Positions 1 through 9,184 of a stretch of 64,000 nt of DNA are shown here, piece by piece. The DNA comes from Hymenobacter qilianensis (GTDB lineage: Bacteria; Bacteroidota; Bacteroidia; Cytophagales; Hymenobacteraceae). The DNA is taken from contig NZ_CP060784.1 in NCBI RefSeq assembly GCF_014489555.1, positions 1,364,001 to 1,428,000 on the forward strand. The letters run 5' to 3'. The first letter of the stretch is position 1. Every line of letters starts with the position of its first letter. The translations under genes and the position numbers were made by a program. A model generated the notes under the pieces. The model was not told the origin of the DNA, did not search any database, and was given only the letters and a program-made list of their open reading frames with translations.

Positions 1-707
1 CCTTCGCCGGCTCGCCCATGAGCCAGGGCAAGTTTCAGTTCGACCTCTGGAACGTGACGCCCGACTCGGGCCGCTGGGATTGGGAAACGCTGCGCGCTCA
101 GGTAATGGAGCACGGCATGCGCAACTCCCTGCTGGTGGCGCCTATGCCCACGGCCAGCACCGCCCAGATTCTCGGCAACAACGAGTCGTTTGAGCCTTAC
201 ACCTCCAACATCTACGTGCGGCGCGTGCTGAGCGGGGAGTTTATGGTGGTAAACAAGCACTTGCTCAAGGACCTCATCAAGCTCGGCATCTGGAACGAAC
301 AGATGAAGAACGAAATCATTGCCGCCAACGGCTCGGTGCAGAACATCGCCCGCATCCCGCAGCACATCAAAGACCTGTATAAGACGGTGTGGGAAATCTC
401 CCAGCGCCGCATTATCGATATGTCGGCTGACCGGGGGGCATTTATTTGCCAGAGCCAGAGCCTGAACCTGCACGTGATGAACGTGAACTTCGGCAAGCTC
501 ACCAGCATGCACTTCCACAGCTGGAAGAAAGGCCTCAAAACCGGCATGTACTACCTGCGCACCAAAGCCGCCGCCGACGCCATCAAGTTCACGGTGCAGA
601 AACAAGCCGCCGAGACCCTGGAGCCGCTGAACGTAGCCGCCCAGAACGCTTCGGACATGTCTTGCTCGCTGGATAATCCGGACGCTTGCGAGGCTTGCGG
701 TTCGTAA
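1..707 (+). CDS. nrdA: Ribonucleoside-diphosphate reductase, alpha subunit (C-terminal part)
   Basis: The frame is open from the window edge, so only the C-terminal ~235 residues of the class I ribonucleotide reductase large subunit are present. The enzyme reduces ribonucleoside diphosphates to deoxyribonucleotides in the cytoplasm. Recognisable pieces are FQFDLW, the active-site barrel segment [20 protein letters not shown], the [13 protein letters not shown] strand, and a terminal Cys pair (CEAC) just before the stop, which family knowledge identifies as the redox shuttle to thioredoxin/glutaredoxin. The beta subunit is not visible and may lie upstream. Codon use and G+C match the window, unlike the AT-rich genes that follow. 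A strong hairpin begins at the last base of the stop codon. Confidence 0.95.
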   Translation, partial: FAGSPMSQGKFQFDLWNVTPDSGRWDWETLRAQVMEHGMRNSLLVAPMPTASTAQILGNNESFEPYTSNIYVRRVLSGEFMVVNKHLLKDLIKLGIWNEQMKNEIIAANGSVQNIARIPQHIKDLYKTVWEISQRRIIDMSADRGAFICQSQSLNLHVMNVNFGKLTSMHFHSWKKGLKTGMYYLRTKAAADAIKFTVQKQAAETLEPLNVAAQNASDMSCSLDNPDACEACGS

Positions 708-776
708 AAAGCAATAGCCCAATAAAAAAGGCAGGAGTAATGAAACTCCTGCCTTTTTTATTGGGCTATTGCTTTT
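707..776. terminator. Bidirectional terminator, 32-bp perfect arms
   Basis: Positions 707-738 and 745-776 are exact reverse complements with a 6-nt loop and A/T-rich flanks on both sides. The hairpin sits between the convergent nrdA and HEPN genes. The right arm is also coding: it contains the last codons and the stop of the HEPN gene, so the left arm is an inverted copy of that gene's 3' end. Confidence 0.9.
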
Positions 777-1369
777 GCTACTGCCTCTATTTCGTCAAAA
801 AACAATATTAAATTATACTTATTAGCAGCTTTTTTAGAAGGCATTAATAAAAATTCCCCAGGAGGAGGAGGGGTTAATGGGAAAGTCGAAAAATAACTCT
901 TGAGCACCTTGTTGTACTCAAGGCTAGACTCTTTTGAATTATGTGCTATATGATTCCGAATTAATTTATAATTTTTTAAGTTTTGAGTTTTAGCAATCAA
1001 TATTGATTTAACTGGTATTCCATCTTGCAAATAGACTTCTGCCCTAGATATAACAGATATTGGACTAGACCAATCAAGAAATGGCATCGCAGATTTAAGT
1101 AGAGTCTCTGCATGGTCTGAATCTCTAGGTTTCAAAAAAGAAACCACAGCAGTGCCTGACACAGTAGCTGCTTCGCAGCAGTAATTAGTAAATATATCTC
1201 GCAGGTAATTTTCATAATTTCTAAATGACTTGAGGAAAACAGACTCAGTAAGAATATGCAGCTGCCAAAGATTTATATTTCTTCTGCTAAATGACAATTG
1301 GTTATCTCTGTCAAAGTGACGAACCTTTAAAGTCTCGTCTAAGAAATTGTCTAATATCTGTTGTGTCAT
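758..1369 (-). CDS. HEPN-domain protein, putative RNase partner of DUF262 (MAE_28990-like)
   Basis: This 203-residue, mostly alpha-helical protein carries an R-x4-H motif (RNHIAH, about residues 138-143), the catalytic signature of HEPN ribonucleases. Gene order and motif placement resemble the MAE_28990/MAE_18760-type HEPN proteins that accompany DUF262 proteins; that family assignment is from memory and is inference. It starts 8 nt after the DUF262 stop codon, so the two are almost certainly one transcript. The sequence is strikingly AT-rich compared with both flanks, which suggests horizontal acquisition. A toxin-like or phage-defence role is plausible but unproven. The last codons lie in the terminator arm. 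Confidence 0.6.
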   Translation of the reverse strand: MTQQILDNFLDETLKVRHFDRDNQLSFSRRNINLWQLHILTESVFLKSFRNYENYLRDIFTNYCCEAATVSGTAVVSFLKPRDSDHAETLLKSAMPFLDWSSPISVISRAEVYLQDGIPVKSILIAKTQNLKNYKLIRNHIAHNSKESSLEYNKVLKSYFSTFPLTPPPPGEFLLMPSKKAANKYNLILFFDEIEAVAKAIAQ

Positions 1370-1377
1370 TATTTTTT

Positions 1378-2457
1378 CTAGATAAACGCATCAATAATCT
1401 CATTCACAACAAAATTAGTTCTATCCACTCTAGATCCAGTATCTGTTGTTGCCTTTTGACTTTTCTCAACAAAACGGCGGTATTCGGGCGGCCTACTACT
1501 TGTTTCTTTTTCTGAATTAATTTCATCGAACACAGAGCTAATTTCATCAAGTCTTACACGTATTTTACCTATTATTTTATTATTTATTATAAAATCACCA
1601 GTTATGGGCTCTAGTGCTCTTAATCCAAATAAGCAGTGCCCAATAGACGTAAACAGGGTATAGAATAGCTGTACGCGAGACCAGTTAGTATTCCTTAATT
1701 CACTAGGAGGATATATTTCGCCTATATATGACATAATCATATCAAATTGCTCCGCTTTCTCATCTAATTCGCCTAATGATTCTTCGTATTCTTTATAAAA
1801 TTTTTCAACATTTTTATTTGATTGTACCCCATCAACTAATGCGACAAATAAGTCAGCTGATAGCTCAGCCTCTGCCATTCTTGTAACTTGCGACTTCGTG
1901 AGAACGTTTGACTGGATAAAATATTCGACATACTTATACCCGTATTTAAACACGTATTGTTTGAAATATCCTAAGTATTTAGCATTTATTATTTCTATCT
2001 TATTGAGCGAAACAGTGTAAGAATTTAATCTGGCAAAAATATCGAGTATATCTTCATATGGTAAATCAAAAAGGAGGTCTACACCTAGTTCGTATTGCAG
2101 AAACTCTCTCTTTTGATCTTCCGGCAAATTTTCAAATGTGTACCCAGCCAATTCTTTATTATGAGCACGAGATATTTTAAAATCGCCATCTATAAAGCCG
2201 ATTATCGCTCTTAACCTTTGTTGGCCATCAACTACTACTCTGACAGTGCGCGCATTCCTAAGTGATTGAGTGATAAGTATCTTAGGAATAGGTTTTCCTG
2301 TCAAAATAGTATCTATCAAAAAAGACTTAGCTTTTTCAGACCAAACAGATCTTCTTTGAAAATCAGGAGAAAGCTCTAAAAGGTTATTTCTATGCCATTC
2401 TAGAAAATCGGCAACATTGTATACTCGTGTATCAAAGCTTTTCACAGGCAAATACAT
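1378..2457 (-). CDS. DUF262 domain-containing protein (GmrS/ParB-like NTPase fold)
   Basis: The N-terminal part has the hallmarks of DUF262: PDFQRRSVW (residues 31-39) and VVDGQQRLRAIIGF, with the DGQQR core at about 77-81. In GmrSD-type type IV restriction enzymes this fold binds nucleotides and is joined to a DUF1524 HNH nuclease. Here no HNH motif is visible in the 359 residues, so the effector may instead be the HEPN protein encoded 8 nt downstream. The gene is the first of a two-gene AT-rich cassette between nrdA and a reductase gene. The start is the ATG at 2457, since the conserved region begins within 30 residues. A nucleotide-dependent defence switch is an inference. Confidence 0.75.
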   Translation of the reverse strand: MYLPVKSFDTRVYNVADFLEWHRNNLLELSPDFQRRSVWSEKAKSFLIDTILTGKPIPKILITQSLRNARTVRVVVDGQQRLRAIIGFIDGDFKISRAHNKELAGYTFENLPEDQKREFLQYELGVDLLFDLPYEDILDIFARLNSYTVSLNKIEIINAKYLGYFKQYVFKYGYKYVEYFIQSNVLTKSQVTRMAEAELSADLFVALVDGVQSNKNVEKFYKEYEESLGELDEKAEQFDMIMSYIGEIYPPSELRNTNWSRVQLFYTLFTSIGHCLFGLRALEPITGDFIINNKIIGKIRVRLDEISSVFDEINSEKETSSRPPEYRRFVEKSQKATTDTGSRVDRTNFVVNEIIDAFI

Positions 2458-2705
2458 TAATGGTTAAGATTCAAGAAAATACTATTTTAAATGTAAAACA
2501 AGATGCTTCAATAACTGGCGCGAACTAATAGCCAGTGCCAGCTTCGAGATGAATGTTATGCTTTTGTTGCTTGCAATACAAGCAAGTTGAAATCGCCCCG
2601 TAGCATTCAGACAGTTGTCGTGGAAGCAGCTTATGATTCACCAATAGTAACTGGCATCTGCAGTTTCAACTTACGTATGGCAAGATGTACATCTTCCTGC
2701 TACTT

Positions 2706-3388
2706 ATGAAACCTCGTGTAATCTGCCACATGATGAGTTCCCTGGACGGGCGCACCATTCTCAGCCGCTGGGGCGACTCGCCCAACACCAAGGAGTACGA
2801 AACGACGGCCGCCACCTTCGAGGCTCAGGCCTGGCTGTGCGGGCGCGTGACTATGGAAAAGGACTTCACCCACGGCCTGACCCCGACCTGAAGCCCGTAG
2901 CCTCCCCCCTGCCCCGCACCGACTTCGTGGCCGAGCACGGGGCCGAGTCGTTTGCCGTGGCCGTCGATGCTCACGGGAAGCTAGGTTGGGAATCGGCCGC
3001 CATCGACGACGACCACATCATTAGCATCCTCACCGAGCAGGTAAGCGACGAATACCTGGCTTACCTGCGCGAGAAAGGCGTGTCGTACCTGTTCGGCGGC
3101 GCCCAGGAAATCGACTTTGCGCTGGTCCTGCACAAGCTGGGCGAGCTATTCCCCATCCAGACCATCCTGCTGGAAGGGGGAGGACACCTGAACGGCTCCC
3201 TGCTCAAAGTCGGCCTCATCGATGAGCTGAGCCTGCTGCATTACCCCGTGGTAGATGGAGCACCCACCTCGCCCACTATTTTCGAGCAGGGCGATGCGCC
3301 CGGCCCCGCCACGCCCTTCAAGCTATTAAGCGCAGAGCAGCGCCCCGACGGGATTCTGTGGCTTCGCTACGAGGCAGGAGCAGCTTAA
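2706..3388 (+). CDS. RibD C-terminal / dihydrofolate reductase-like protein (frame broken once)
   Basis: The protein belongs to the RibD_C/DHFR-like reductase superfamily, cytoplasmic NADPH-dependent enzymes; the actual substrate is unknown. N-terminal MSSLDGR is the typical substrate-loop start, and LFGGAQEI, LLEGGGHLNG and the C-terminal LRYEA strand fit the fold. Two frames must be joined: 2706 to about 2885 and from there to 3388. Adding one base in the C-run near 2882-2885 gives THGLTPDLKP and an uninterrupted protein of about 227 residues, the normal size. A base missing from the assembly is the simplest explanation; a genuine frameshift cannot be excluded. ATG 2706 is preferred because the conserved start follows directly. 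Confidence 0.75.
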
Positions 3389-3389
3389 G

Positions 3390-3432
3390 AAAAAGCCCCC
3401 AGCAGCTAGTTGGCGGTGTGGGGGGCTTTTTT
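3390..3432 (+). terminator. Intrinsic terminator with G6C motif arms
   Basis: AAAAAGCCCCC and GGGGGGCTTTTTT form the stem, two bases after the stop of the reductase gene. The left arm has five C and the right arm six G, one of several such asymmetries in this window. Confidence 0.85.
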
Positions 3433-3458
3433 CTTTACGGACTGTTACTACTCCCGCC

Positions 3459-3603
3459 GGTCATGCAGAGGCGGAGCCGAAGCATCTCGCGTGCGGTCGT
3501 CGCCAAACTATCTGTCATGCTGAGCTTGTCGAAGCATCTCTACCGCTTCGTTGCAATGCTATTCAGCGAAGCGGTAGAGATGCTTCGACAAGCTCAGCAT
3601 GAC
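3459..3603. repeat. REP-like palindromic element, copy 1
   Basis: A partial copy (about 3459-3489, GTCATGCAGAG..GAAGCATCTC) is followed by a perfect 37-bp inverted repeat, arms 3514-3550 and 3567-3603, with a 16-nt loop. The core GTCATGC(A/T)GAGC..GAAGCATCTC recurs at 20201-20310 and 23612-23718, always between genes. No transposase is encoded, so these are small non-autonomous palindromes. Confidence 0.85.
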
Positions 3604-3634
3604 GTTCTTTTTAGCAGTACACGCTTCTGGCTTT

Positions 3635-5085
3635 TTAGCTGCCCAGCTTCCAGCCGGCGCGGTAGTCGCGCTTCACGAACTGGTTGACCTCGTCGAAGTT
3701 GGTGATTTTGCGCTGCTGATTATCCCAGAGCAGCTCGATGCCGCGGCCGGGGTAATCCATGCCCTGGCCCGTGGTTTTGGGGCGCTGGAGGTCGTAGCCG
3801 CGGATGGCGAGGTTGGCCATAAGCAGGGCTTCGGTGAGGGGGCCGGCCAGTTCGAAGGGTGAGCTGACGGTCTTTTTGCCGTGGCCGGCGATGCAGGCAT
3901 CTACCCACTGGCCGTAGTGGCCGTCGGCGCCGCCGGGCACGCGGGCAATGGTTTGCTTCACCTGCACTTCGTTGGTGCGGGAGGTGGGCAGCAGGCGCGG
4001 GTCGGCGGAGTAGGTGCTGGCCATCATCTTGCCCTTGGTGCCGATGAAGAGCGTGCCGTTGCCACCGTCGCCAAACTTCTCGTTAGAGCCCAGCTCGTCG
4101 GGGCGGGTGGGCTGAATGCCGCCGTCCATCCAGTGCATGGTGATGTCCTGCTTGGTTTTGTTGGTTTTGGGGAACGTGAGGGTAACGTGGCTGGAGGGCG
4201 GACAGCTCTCGGGGAAGTAGCCGCGCTTAAACTCATCGACATACACGCTGCCCACGCTGGCCTGCACGGCGTGGGCGTATTCAAGGTTCAGCACGCGGAA
4301 AGGCGCTTCCATCAGGTGGCAGCCCATGTCGCCGAGGGCGCCGGTGCCGTATTCCCACCAGCCGCGCCAGTTGAAGGGCACCAGCTTATCCACGTAGTCG
4401 CGGTACGGGGCCGTGCCGAGCCACAGGTCCCAGTCCAGCTCTGTGGGCACGGGGGCTTTGCCGGTGGGCCAGGCAATGCCCTGGGGCCAGACGGGCCGAT
4501 CGGTCCAGCAGTACACGGTGTGCACGTCGCCGATAATGTCGGCGTCGTACCACTCCTGGAGCTGGCGCACGCCGTCGTTGGAGGCGCCCTGGTTGCCCAT
4601 TTGAGTTACTACTTTGTAGCGTTTGGCGGCTTCGGTCAGCACGCGGGCTTCGTGCAGGTCGTGGGTGAGTGGTTTTTGCACGTACACGTGCTTGCCTAAC
4701 TGCATAGCCGCCAGCGTCACCACGGCGTGGTTGTGGTCGGGCGTGGCGATGGATACGGCGTCGATCTTCTTCGCTTCCTTGTCCAGCATCCGACGCCAGT
4801 CTTTGTAGTAAGGAGCCTGCGGATAGGCCTTGCGGGCAGCGGCGGCGCGGCGGTCGTCAACGTCGCAGAGGTAGCCGATGCGGGCTTTACCAGTTTTGAC
4901 AAACATGGCTAGATCACTTTCGCCCTTGCCGCCTACCCCTACGCCGGCTATTACAAGCTGGTCGCTGGGGGCGGTGTAGCCTTTGCCCCCAGCACAAAGC
5001 GCGGCACAATCATAATACCAGCGGCGGCTACGGCGCTGTGCTTGATAAACTCGCGCCGTGATGGCGACTCCGGGATCTGGCTCAT
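3635..5085 (-). CDS. Tat-exported Gfo/Idh/MocA family oxidoreductase (frame broken once)
   Basis: This is an NAD(P)-dependent sugar-type dehydrogenase of the Gfo/Idh/MocA family. The catalytic-domain motif EKP appears as VQKPLTHD, and the C-terminal domain includes WRGWWEYGTGALGDMG. The true N-terminus lies in another frame from ATG 5085: it reads MSQIPESPSRREFIKHS, a twin-arginine export signal. The frames join if one C is added to the five-C run at 4986-4990, giving VLGGKGYTAPS and restoring TTTGCCCCCCAG, the dispersed motif. The restored length is about 483 residues, normal for exported members. The long in-frame extension to 5269 has no family character and is rejected as the start. Substrate unknown. 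Confidence 0.8.
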
Positions 5086-5272
5086 CGATAAGTACGTGAA
5101 GTAAGGGTGGGAACGAGCCGGCTGAGCAAATTTGCCCCCCAGGCCAGGCTAATCGAGCGGATATTCGCGGGAAAGGCGCCGGACGAAAGATACAGGAATG
5201 TATGAATTGCGCCGTCTGGCGCTGACCTGAAATTTCTGTAAGCAAGCACCTTAGGGTGTAGGCATACACGCA

Positions 5273-5302
5273 AAAACGCCCAGCCTTTTGGCTGGGCGTT
5301 TT
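5273..5302. terminator. Intrinsic terminator
   Basis: AAAACGCCCAGCC (5273-5285) pairs with GGCTGGGCGTTTT (5290-5302) around a TTTT loop. It lies downstream of the minus-strand ScyD-like gene and upstream of the oxidoreductase, separating the two transcripts. Confidence 0.85.
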
Positions 5303-5341
5303 GCGCTTATAACAGTATCTATCACAAGTAATAAAGCACGT

Positions 5342-6355
5342 TTAAAACGTTACTCTGCGGATAGTGCCGTCGCCATTGGTTAATACATAGTAGGTGCTGC
5401 CGCTGATGCGCTCGATATCGGTGGGCCGGCTGAGGCCACCCAGCAGGACGGTGCCTGATTCGTTGCGTACGGCGCCGGTATTGGGCTGGAAGCCTACGTT
5501 TGTTGGTGGCTGAAATACGAACTCGGCCAGCTGAGTAACCACGGGGGCTTTATTGGCTGTTAATTCAATATCGGTGAGGGTAGTGAAACCCGTGCGGTAG
5601 TCACTCACGACGCCGGTGTTGCTTACCTGCATTATTTTAGCCGCCCCAGGGGCAAAGGAAAAACCAGTGAGCAGGCTGACCAGGAATCTGCTGCCATCAT
5701 GCACAATACCCGTTGGCACGGCCTGGGTCGTGGGTACGGGCTGGTTCTGGAGTGTGATGTTGGGGAAGCGTGCAAACACACTCAACCTTCCGTTGTCTTT
5801 ATCCCGCCTGATGATAGCATTGGCACCCGCATCGACGATATACAGACTGCCATCTGGCCCAAAGGTCATGCTGTAAATGTTTGATTCGAGCGGGCTGGAA
5901 AGGTTCTGCGACAGCACAAACGCGCCGATATCCTCCGAGGGCAGACTGGAAGCTGGGCGCGCAGGGTCGCCGAGCCGGTAACTCGACACATCCACTCGGT
6001 AGAGTTTACCGAAATAGCCCCCCAGAATATACAAGATGCCATCTCTATAGAGTACATGGCCAAGACTACTTACGTCCCCGTCGGGCCGCAATTCGGACTG
6101 AAAGCCCGTGAATACAGGATACACCTGCCCCGTACCAGTTACTACCGACACCCGTCCGTCGTTACGACCTGTTCCAGTCTCACTCACCCACACCCGGCCA
6201 TTCGGCGCAACACTCATCCCGATGGGATTTACTAAATCATCCGTTAGAATAGGTCGCTGGGAAGCCAGCAAACCATCGAGGCCGTCGCGGTCGCTGCAGC
6301 CAGTAACAAGGGTCAGAAGTAGGGTTGCACTCAGGAGGTAACGTTTGTAATTCAT
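5342..6355 (-). CDS. ScyD/ScyE-family beta-propeller lipoprotein
   Basis: The N-terminus is a lipoprotein signal with lipobox VTGC (Cys about 20), so the mature protein is probably anchored in the outer membrane or periplasm. The body (337 residues) contains repeated NHL/SMP30-like strands such as NPIGMSVAPNGRVWVSETG, MTFGPDGSLYIVDAG and RPTDIERISGSTYYVLTNG, the pattern seen in ScyD/ScyE-family propellers. No catalytic function can be assigned. It is a single-gene transcript ended by the hairpin at 5273-5302. One G6C motif (6017-6023) lies inside the gene without breaking the frame. Confidence 0.7.
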   Translation of the reverse strand: MNYKRYLLSATLLLTLVTGCSDRDGLDGLLASQRPILTDDLVNPIGMSVAPNGRVWVSETGTGRNDGRVSVVTGTGQVYPVFTGFQSELRPDGDVSSLGHVLYRDGILYILGGYFGKLYRVDVSSYRLGDPARPASSLPSEDIGAFVLSQNLSSPLESNIYSMTFGPDGSLYIVDAGANAIIRRDKDNGRLSVFARFPNITLQNQPVPTTQAVPTGIVHDGSRFLVSLLTGFSFAPGAAKIMQVSNTGVVSDYRTGFTTLTDIELTANKAPVVTQLAEFVFQPPTNVGFQPNTGAVRNESGTVLLGGLSRPTDIERISGSTYYVLTNGDGTIRRVTF

Positions 6356-6681
6356 GGCAATTCGGGTTTGGAGTAGAGAAAGAAAATATGATTTTTTTAA
6401 TTAAAATAGCTGTTAATCAGCTTGTTATCTCTAATTAATAAAGATAAACCCAGATTTCATAGCATTTTTCCTCTCTGTTTAATACCAGAATTTTGCAGCT
6501 CATCAGTGCGTACCCAACACTAGCAAATCCTTTCCAGATGAGTAGTAAAAAGCCCCCCAGCCTCTCAGTTCAGCGGGTACCGAGGGCGTCTTTATGCTAG
6601 CAGCTGAGCCCTGATAAAAGACTTGCTGCTACCGCGTTCTGAAGGCGTAGCACTGAGCTTTCATCTTGTGTAGTTTAGCTT
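6356..6681. other. Divergent intergenic region
   Basis: This 326-nt spacer lies between two divergent genes. The part next to the lipoprotein gene (6380-6480) is AT-rich and probably holds its promoter. A single G6C motif in terminator-half form (AAAAAGCCCCCCAG, 6547-6560) has no matching right arm. No ORF or RNA gene was recognised. Confidence 0.5.
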
Positions 6682-7269
6682 ATGCCCAGCCGCTGGGCGC
6701 CTTTGCATCCTTGCCTTATGCTCCCGATTGGTAAGAAAACGTCTGCTCCTTCTACCATCCGGCTGGCATGGTACAATGCCGTACCGAATATGTTCTGGTC
6801 GGTGCTGAGCCTAACGCCTATTAGCGTGTTCTGTTACCAGCATATGGAGCGGCCGTGGCTATATGGGATGCTACTCGTCAGTCTATTAGCTTTCGGGATA
6901 CCAGCTTCTTGGTTCAGCTATCTACGGCTTAGCCGCGGCCCGGCCACGTACCGACGGTTGGGGGTGCACGCCGTAAACCGCTTCACCCAGCACGGCGACC
7001 TTATTCACCGCCTGATTCGCCAACAGTATCCGCAGTACAAGCGCGTACGCACTCACTCCGACAAGGCAGCGCTGGTGCGTGCCACCTACCATCAGGAGCG
7101 ATTTCACCTGGTGCTCTTTCTGTTTTTTCTACTGACGAGCCTGTATGCCGCTGCGCTTGGCTATGGCCGCTGGGCACTACTTATCGGGCTTACCAATGTC
7201 GTTTATAACCTCTATCCGATGTGGCTACAGCAATACGTCAGATTGCGGCTTCACCCTTCTTCTACCTAA
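6682..7269 (+). CDS. Small integral membrane protein, possibly CrtO-acyltransferase-like
   Basis: The 195-residue protein has two hydrophobic hairpins, roughly residues 38-80 and 140-180. A conserved-looking core includes RRLGVHAVNRF and, near the end, NVVYNLYPMWLQQYVRLRL. The pattern of a Glu-x2-His segment before the last membrane pair and an N-x-YP-x3-Q-x-Y-x-R ending resembles glycosyl-diaponeurosporenoate acyltransferase (CrtO)-like proteins, which finish carotenoid glycolipids; this is weak pattern memory, not proof. No carotenoid genes lie nearby. An alternative start at ATG 6718 (MLPIGKK) is equally plausible. Confidence 0.5.
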   Translation: MPSRWAPLHPCLMLPIGKKTSAPSTIRLAWYNAVPNMFWSVLSLTPISVFCYQHMERPWLYGMLLVSLLAFGIPASWFSYLRLSRGPATYRRLGVHAVNRFTQHGDLIHRLIRQQYPQYKRVRTHSDKAALVRATYHQERFHLVLFLFFLLTSLYAAALGYGRWALLIGLTNVVYNLYPMWLQQYVRLRLHPSST

Positions 7270-7391
7270 TAGTGAGTAGCTTATTAAGAAAGGGGGCAAA
7301 CAAATTGCGATTACGCTATATTACCTGCATTATTCCCATAGTGTACCTAGGTAAACAGTGTCCGAATAAGTCTCCTCTTCTAGCTAAATCT

Positions 7392-8666
7392 ATGACGCTT
7401 CTTTACAAACGAATTTTTCTAACGATGCTGGCTTTGGGTGTGCTACTGGCTCCGGCTTTGGCCGCACCAGCAGCAGCGGCGGATTCGGTTGCCGCTTTCA
7501 GCATTGAAGCCGCTACGCAGCATTACCTCAACACGCTCACGCCCGCCCAAAAGGCCAGCTCCGACGCTTACTTTGAGGGTGGCTACTGGCTCCAGCTTTT
7601 GGGCATAGTATACGCGCTGGGCGTAGCGGCTATATTCCTGGTGCTGGGCCTTTCCAAGGTTATAAAAGGCTGGACGTCGCGACTGCCCGGTAAGGTGCTG
7701 CCTACGCTGGCTTATGCGGCGCTGTATCTGCTGTTGGCTTACTTGCTCAACTTCCCGCTTAGCCTTTACGACGACTATTTCCGCGAGCACCAGTACGGCT
7801 TATCCAACCAGAGCTTCGGTGAGTGGCTAACCGACGATTTGAAGGGCTTGGCGCTGTCGGTGGTATTCGGGAGCTTAGTGTTGCTGGCTTTGTACGCGGC
7901 TATTCGGCGCACGGGGCGCAACTGGTGGGTGTGGGGCACAGCTATACTAGCTGTCTTTCTGGTGATATCCATATTTGTGTCGCCAGTGTTCATTTCGCCC
8001 TTATTCAACAAGTACACCCCCTTGCCAGAAGGGCCCGTGCGCGACCAGATTCTGAGTATGGCGCGGGCCAACGGCGTACCTGCCGACAACGTGTACCTCG
8101 TGGATGCCTCCAAGCAGAGCAAGCGCATCAGCGCCAACGTAAGCGGACTGGGCAGCACTATCCGGGTTTCGCTCAATGACAACCTACTTAATCGCTCCAC
8201 CCCCGAGGAAGTGCAGGCCGTAATGGGCCACGAGCTGGGCCACTACGTGCTGAACCACATTCCCAAAATGCTGATCTTCCTCGTCCTGATTATCGGTATC
8301 GGCTTGTGGTTTGTCGATTGGGCTTTTCACCGACTTATCGGCCGCTACGGCCCGCGCTGGGGTATTGCTGGCATCGCCGACGTGAGTGGGCTGCCGCTGC
8401 TGGTGGCGTTGTTTGCGGTGTATATGTTTCTGGCTACGCCCGCTTTCAATACTATTATTCGCACCCAGGAGCAGGAAGCGGACGTGTTTGGCCTGAACGC
8501 CGCCCGCCAACCCGACGGCTTCGCTACCATTGCTATGAAGCTGTCAGAATATCGCAAAATTGACCCCAGCCCGTGGGAAGAAATCATTTTCTTCGACCAT
8601 CCTAGCGGCCATACTCGCGTGCTGACGGCCATGCGCTGGAAGGCAGAGCATTTGCAGGATAAATAA
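7392..8666 (+). CDS. M48 family metallopeptidase (Ste24/CAAX prenyl protease 1-like)
   Basis: This membrane zinc protease has the HExxH motif HELGH at residues 280-284 and the third ligand in QEQEADVFGLNAA, about residue 355. An N-terminal signal (LTMLALGVLLAPALAAPA) is followed by several membrane segments, including pairs around residues 55-85, 95-120 and 150-200, then the catalytic domain and two more helices. The 424-residue length matches Ste24-type enzymes with the peptidase_M48_N domain. Bacterial members probably act in membrane protein quality control. ATG 7392 was chosen because the signal peptide begins there; the upstream in-frame extension overlaps the previous gene and looks non-coding. 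The next gene follows 15 nt downstream, suggesting cotranscription. Confidence 0.9.
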   Translation: MTLLYKRIFLTMLALGVLLAPALAAPAAAADSVAAFSIEAATQHYLNTLTPAQKASSDAYFEGGYWLQLLGIVYALGVAAIFLVLGLSKVIKGWTSRLPGKVLPTLAYAALYLLLAYLLNFPLSLYDDYFREHQYGLSNQSFGEWLTDDLKGLALSVVFGSLVLLALYAAIRRTGRNWWVWGTAILAVFLVISIFVSPVFISPLFNKYTPLPEGPVRDQILSMARANGVPADNVYLVDASKQSKRISANVSGLGSTIRVSLNDNLLNRSTPEEVQAVMGHELGHYVLNHIPKMLIFLVLIIGIGLWFVDWAFHRLIGRYGPRWGIAGIADVSGLPLLVALFAVYMFLATPAFNTIIRTQEQEADVFGLNAARQPDGFATIAMKLSEYRKIDPSPWEEIIFFDHPSGHTRVLTAMRWKAEHLQDK

Positions 8667-8681
8667 CTTCTTTACGCACCT

Positions 8682-8972
8682 ATGCAAGACGCCATTCTTA
8701 AACTAGTTCACCAAGCACACGCTCTGACCGAGACCGCCGCTATCGAGGCCGTCGATTCGCAGGAGAGGAAGAAGCTCATTTTAGCCGATTTGTCGCTGCA
8801 CTTGGTACAGGCGGCATTACGCCATCCCCAGCCACAGGCAGCGGAATTGAGGCGGTACTTGTTTTCAGTGCTCACCGTTTGTGATGGCTTCGTACCCGAC
8901 CTTGACCTCAAAGCAATGGCCGAAGTATTGCTACCACCACCCCCAGCAAGCCCCTCTCCTCCAGCGCAGTAG
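8682..8972 (+). CDS. Hypothetical protein
   Basis: This 96-residue, helix-rich protein was not recognised. It starts 15 nt after the M48 peptidase stop and shares its orientation and codon use, so it is probably the second gene of that operon. It has no signal peptide or membrane segment. The last 15 residues are proline-rich (LLPPPPASPSPPAQ) and are encoded next to a five-C run; a hidden frame error near the C-terminus is possible but cannot be judged. Confidence 0.6.
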   Translation: MQDAILKLVHQAHALTETAAIEAVDSQERKKLILADLSLHLVQAALRHPQPQAAELRRYLFSVLTVCDGFVPDLDLKAMAEVLLPPPPASPSPPAQ

Positions 8973-9184
8973 CATGGCATGATGCGTATGGGCCGGGCTT
9001 CATTTTTCACCCAACTTAACGAAGCTTGCCAAAAAATAGGCTCGATGACGGTAGATCAGCCAAGGAGCTTCATGCACCAAAGAGTAAGGAGGTTTTAGGT
9101 CAAGGGCTTACGGTCTACAGCCACTTGACAACAAGCGACGTAGAAGGCAAAATAGTGTTGATCTCCCACCTCATCCTCTATGCT

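Noticed and set aside
3420-3426. G6C motif as a strand-biased chromosome segregation signal (KOPS-like)
   Set aside because: The solitary copies are about equally split between strands in this window, contrary to a strongly skewed signal; a longer window could revise this.
3881-4699. Long plus-strand ORF (272 aa) opposite the Gfo/Idh gene
   Set aside because: It is Gly/Ala/His/Val-rich without a family pattern, and is the antisense shadow of a clear dehydrogenase.
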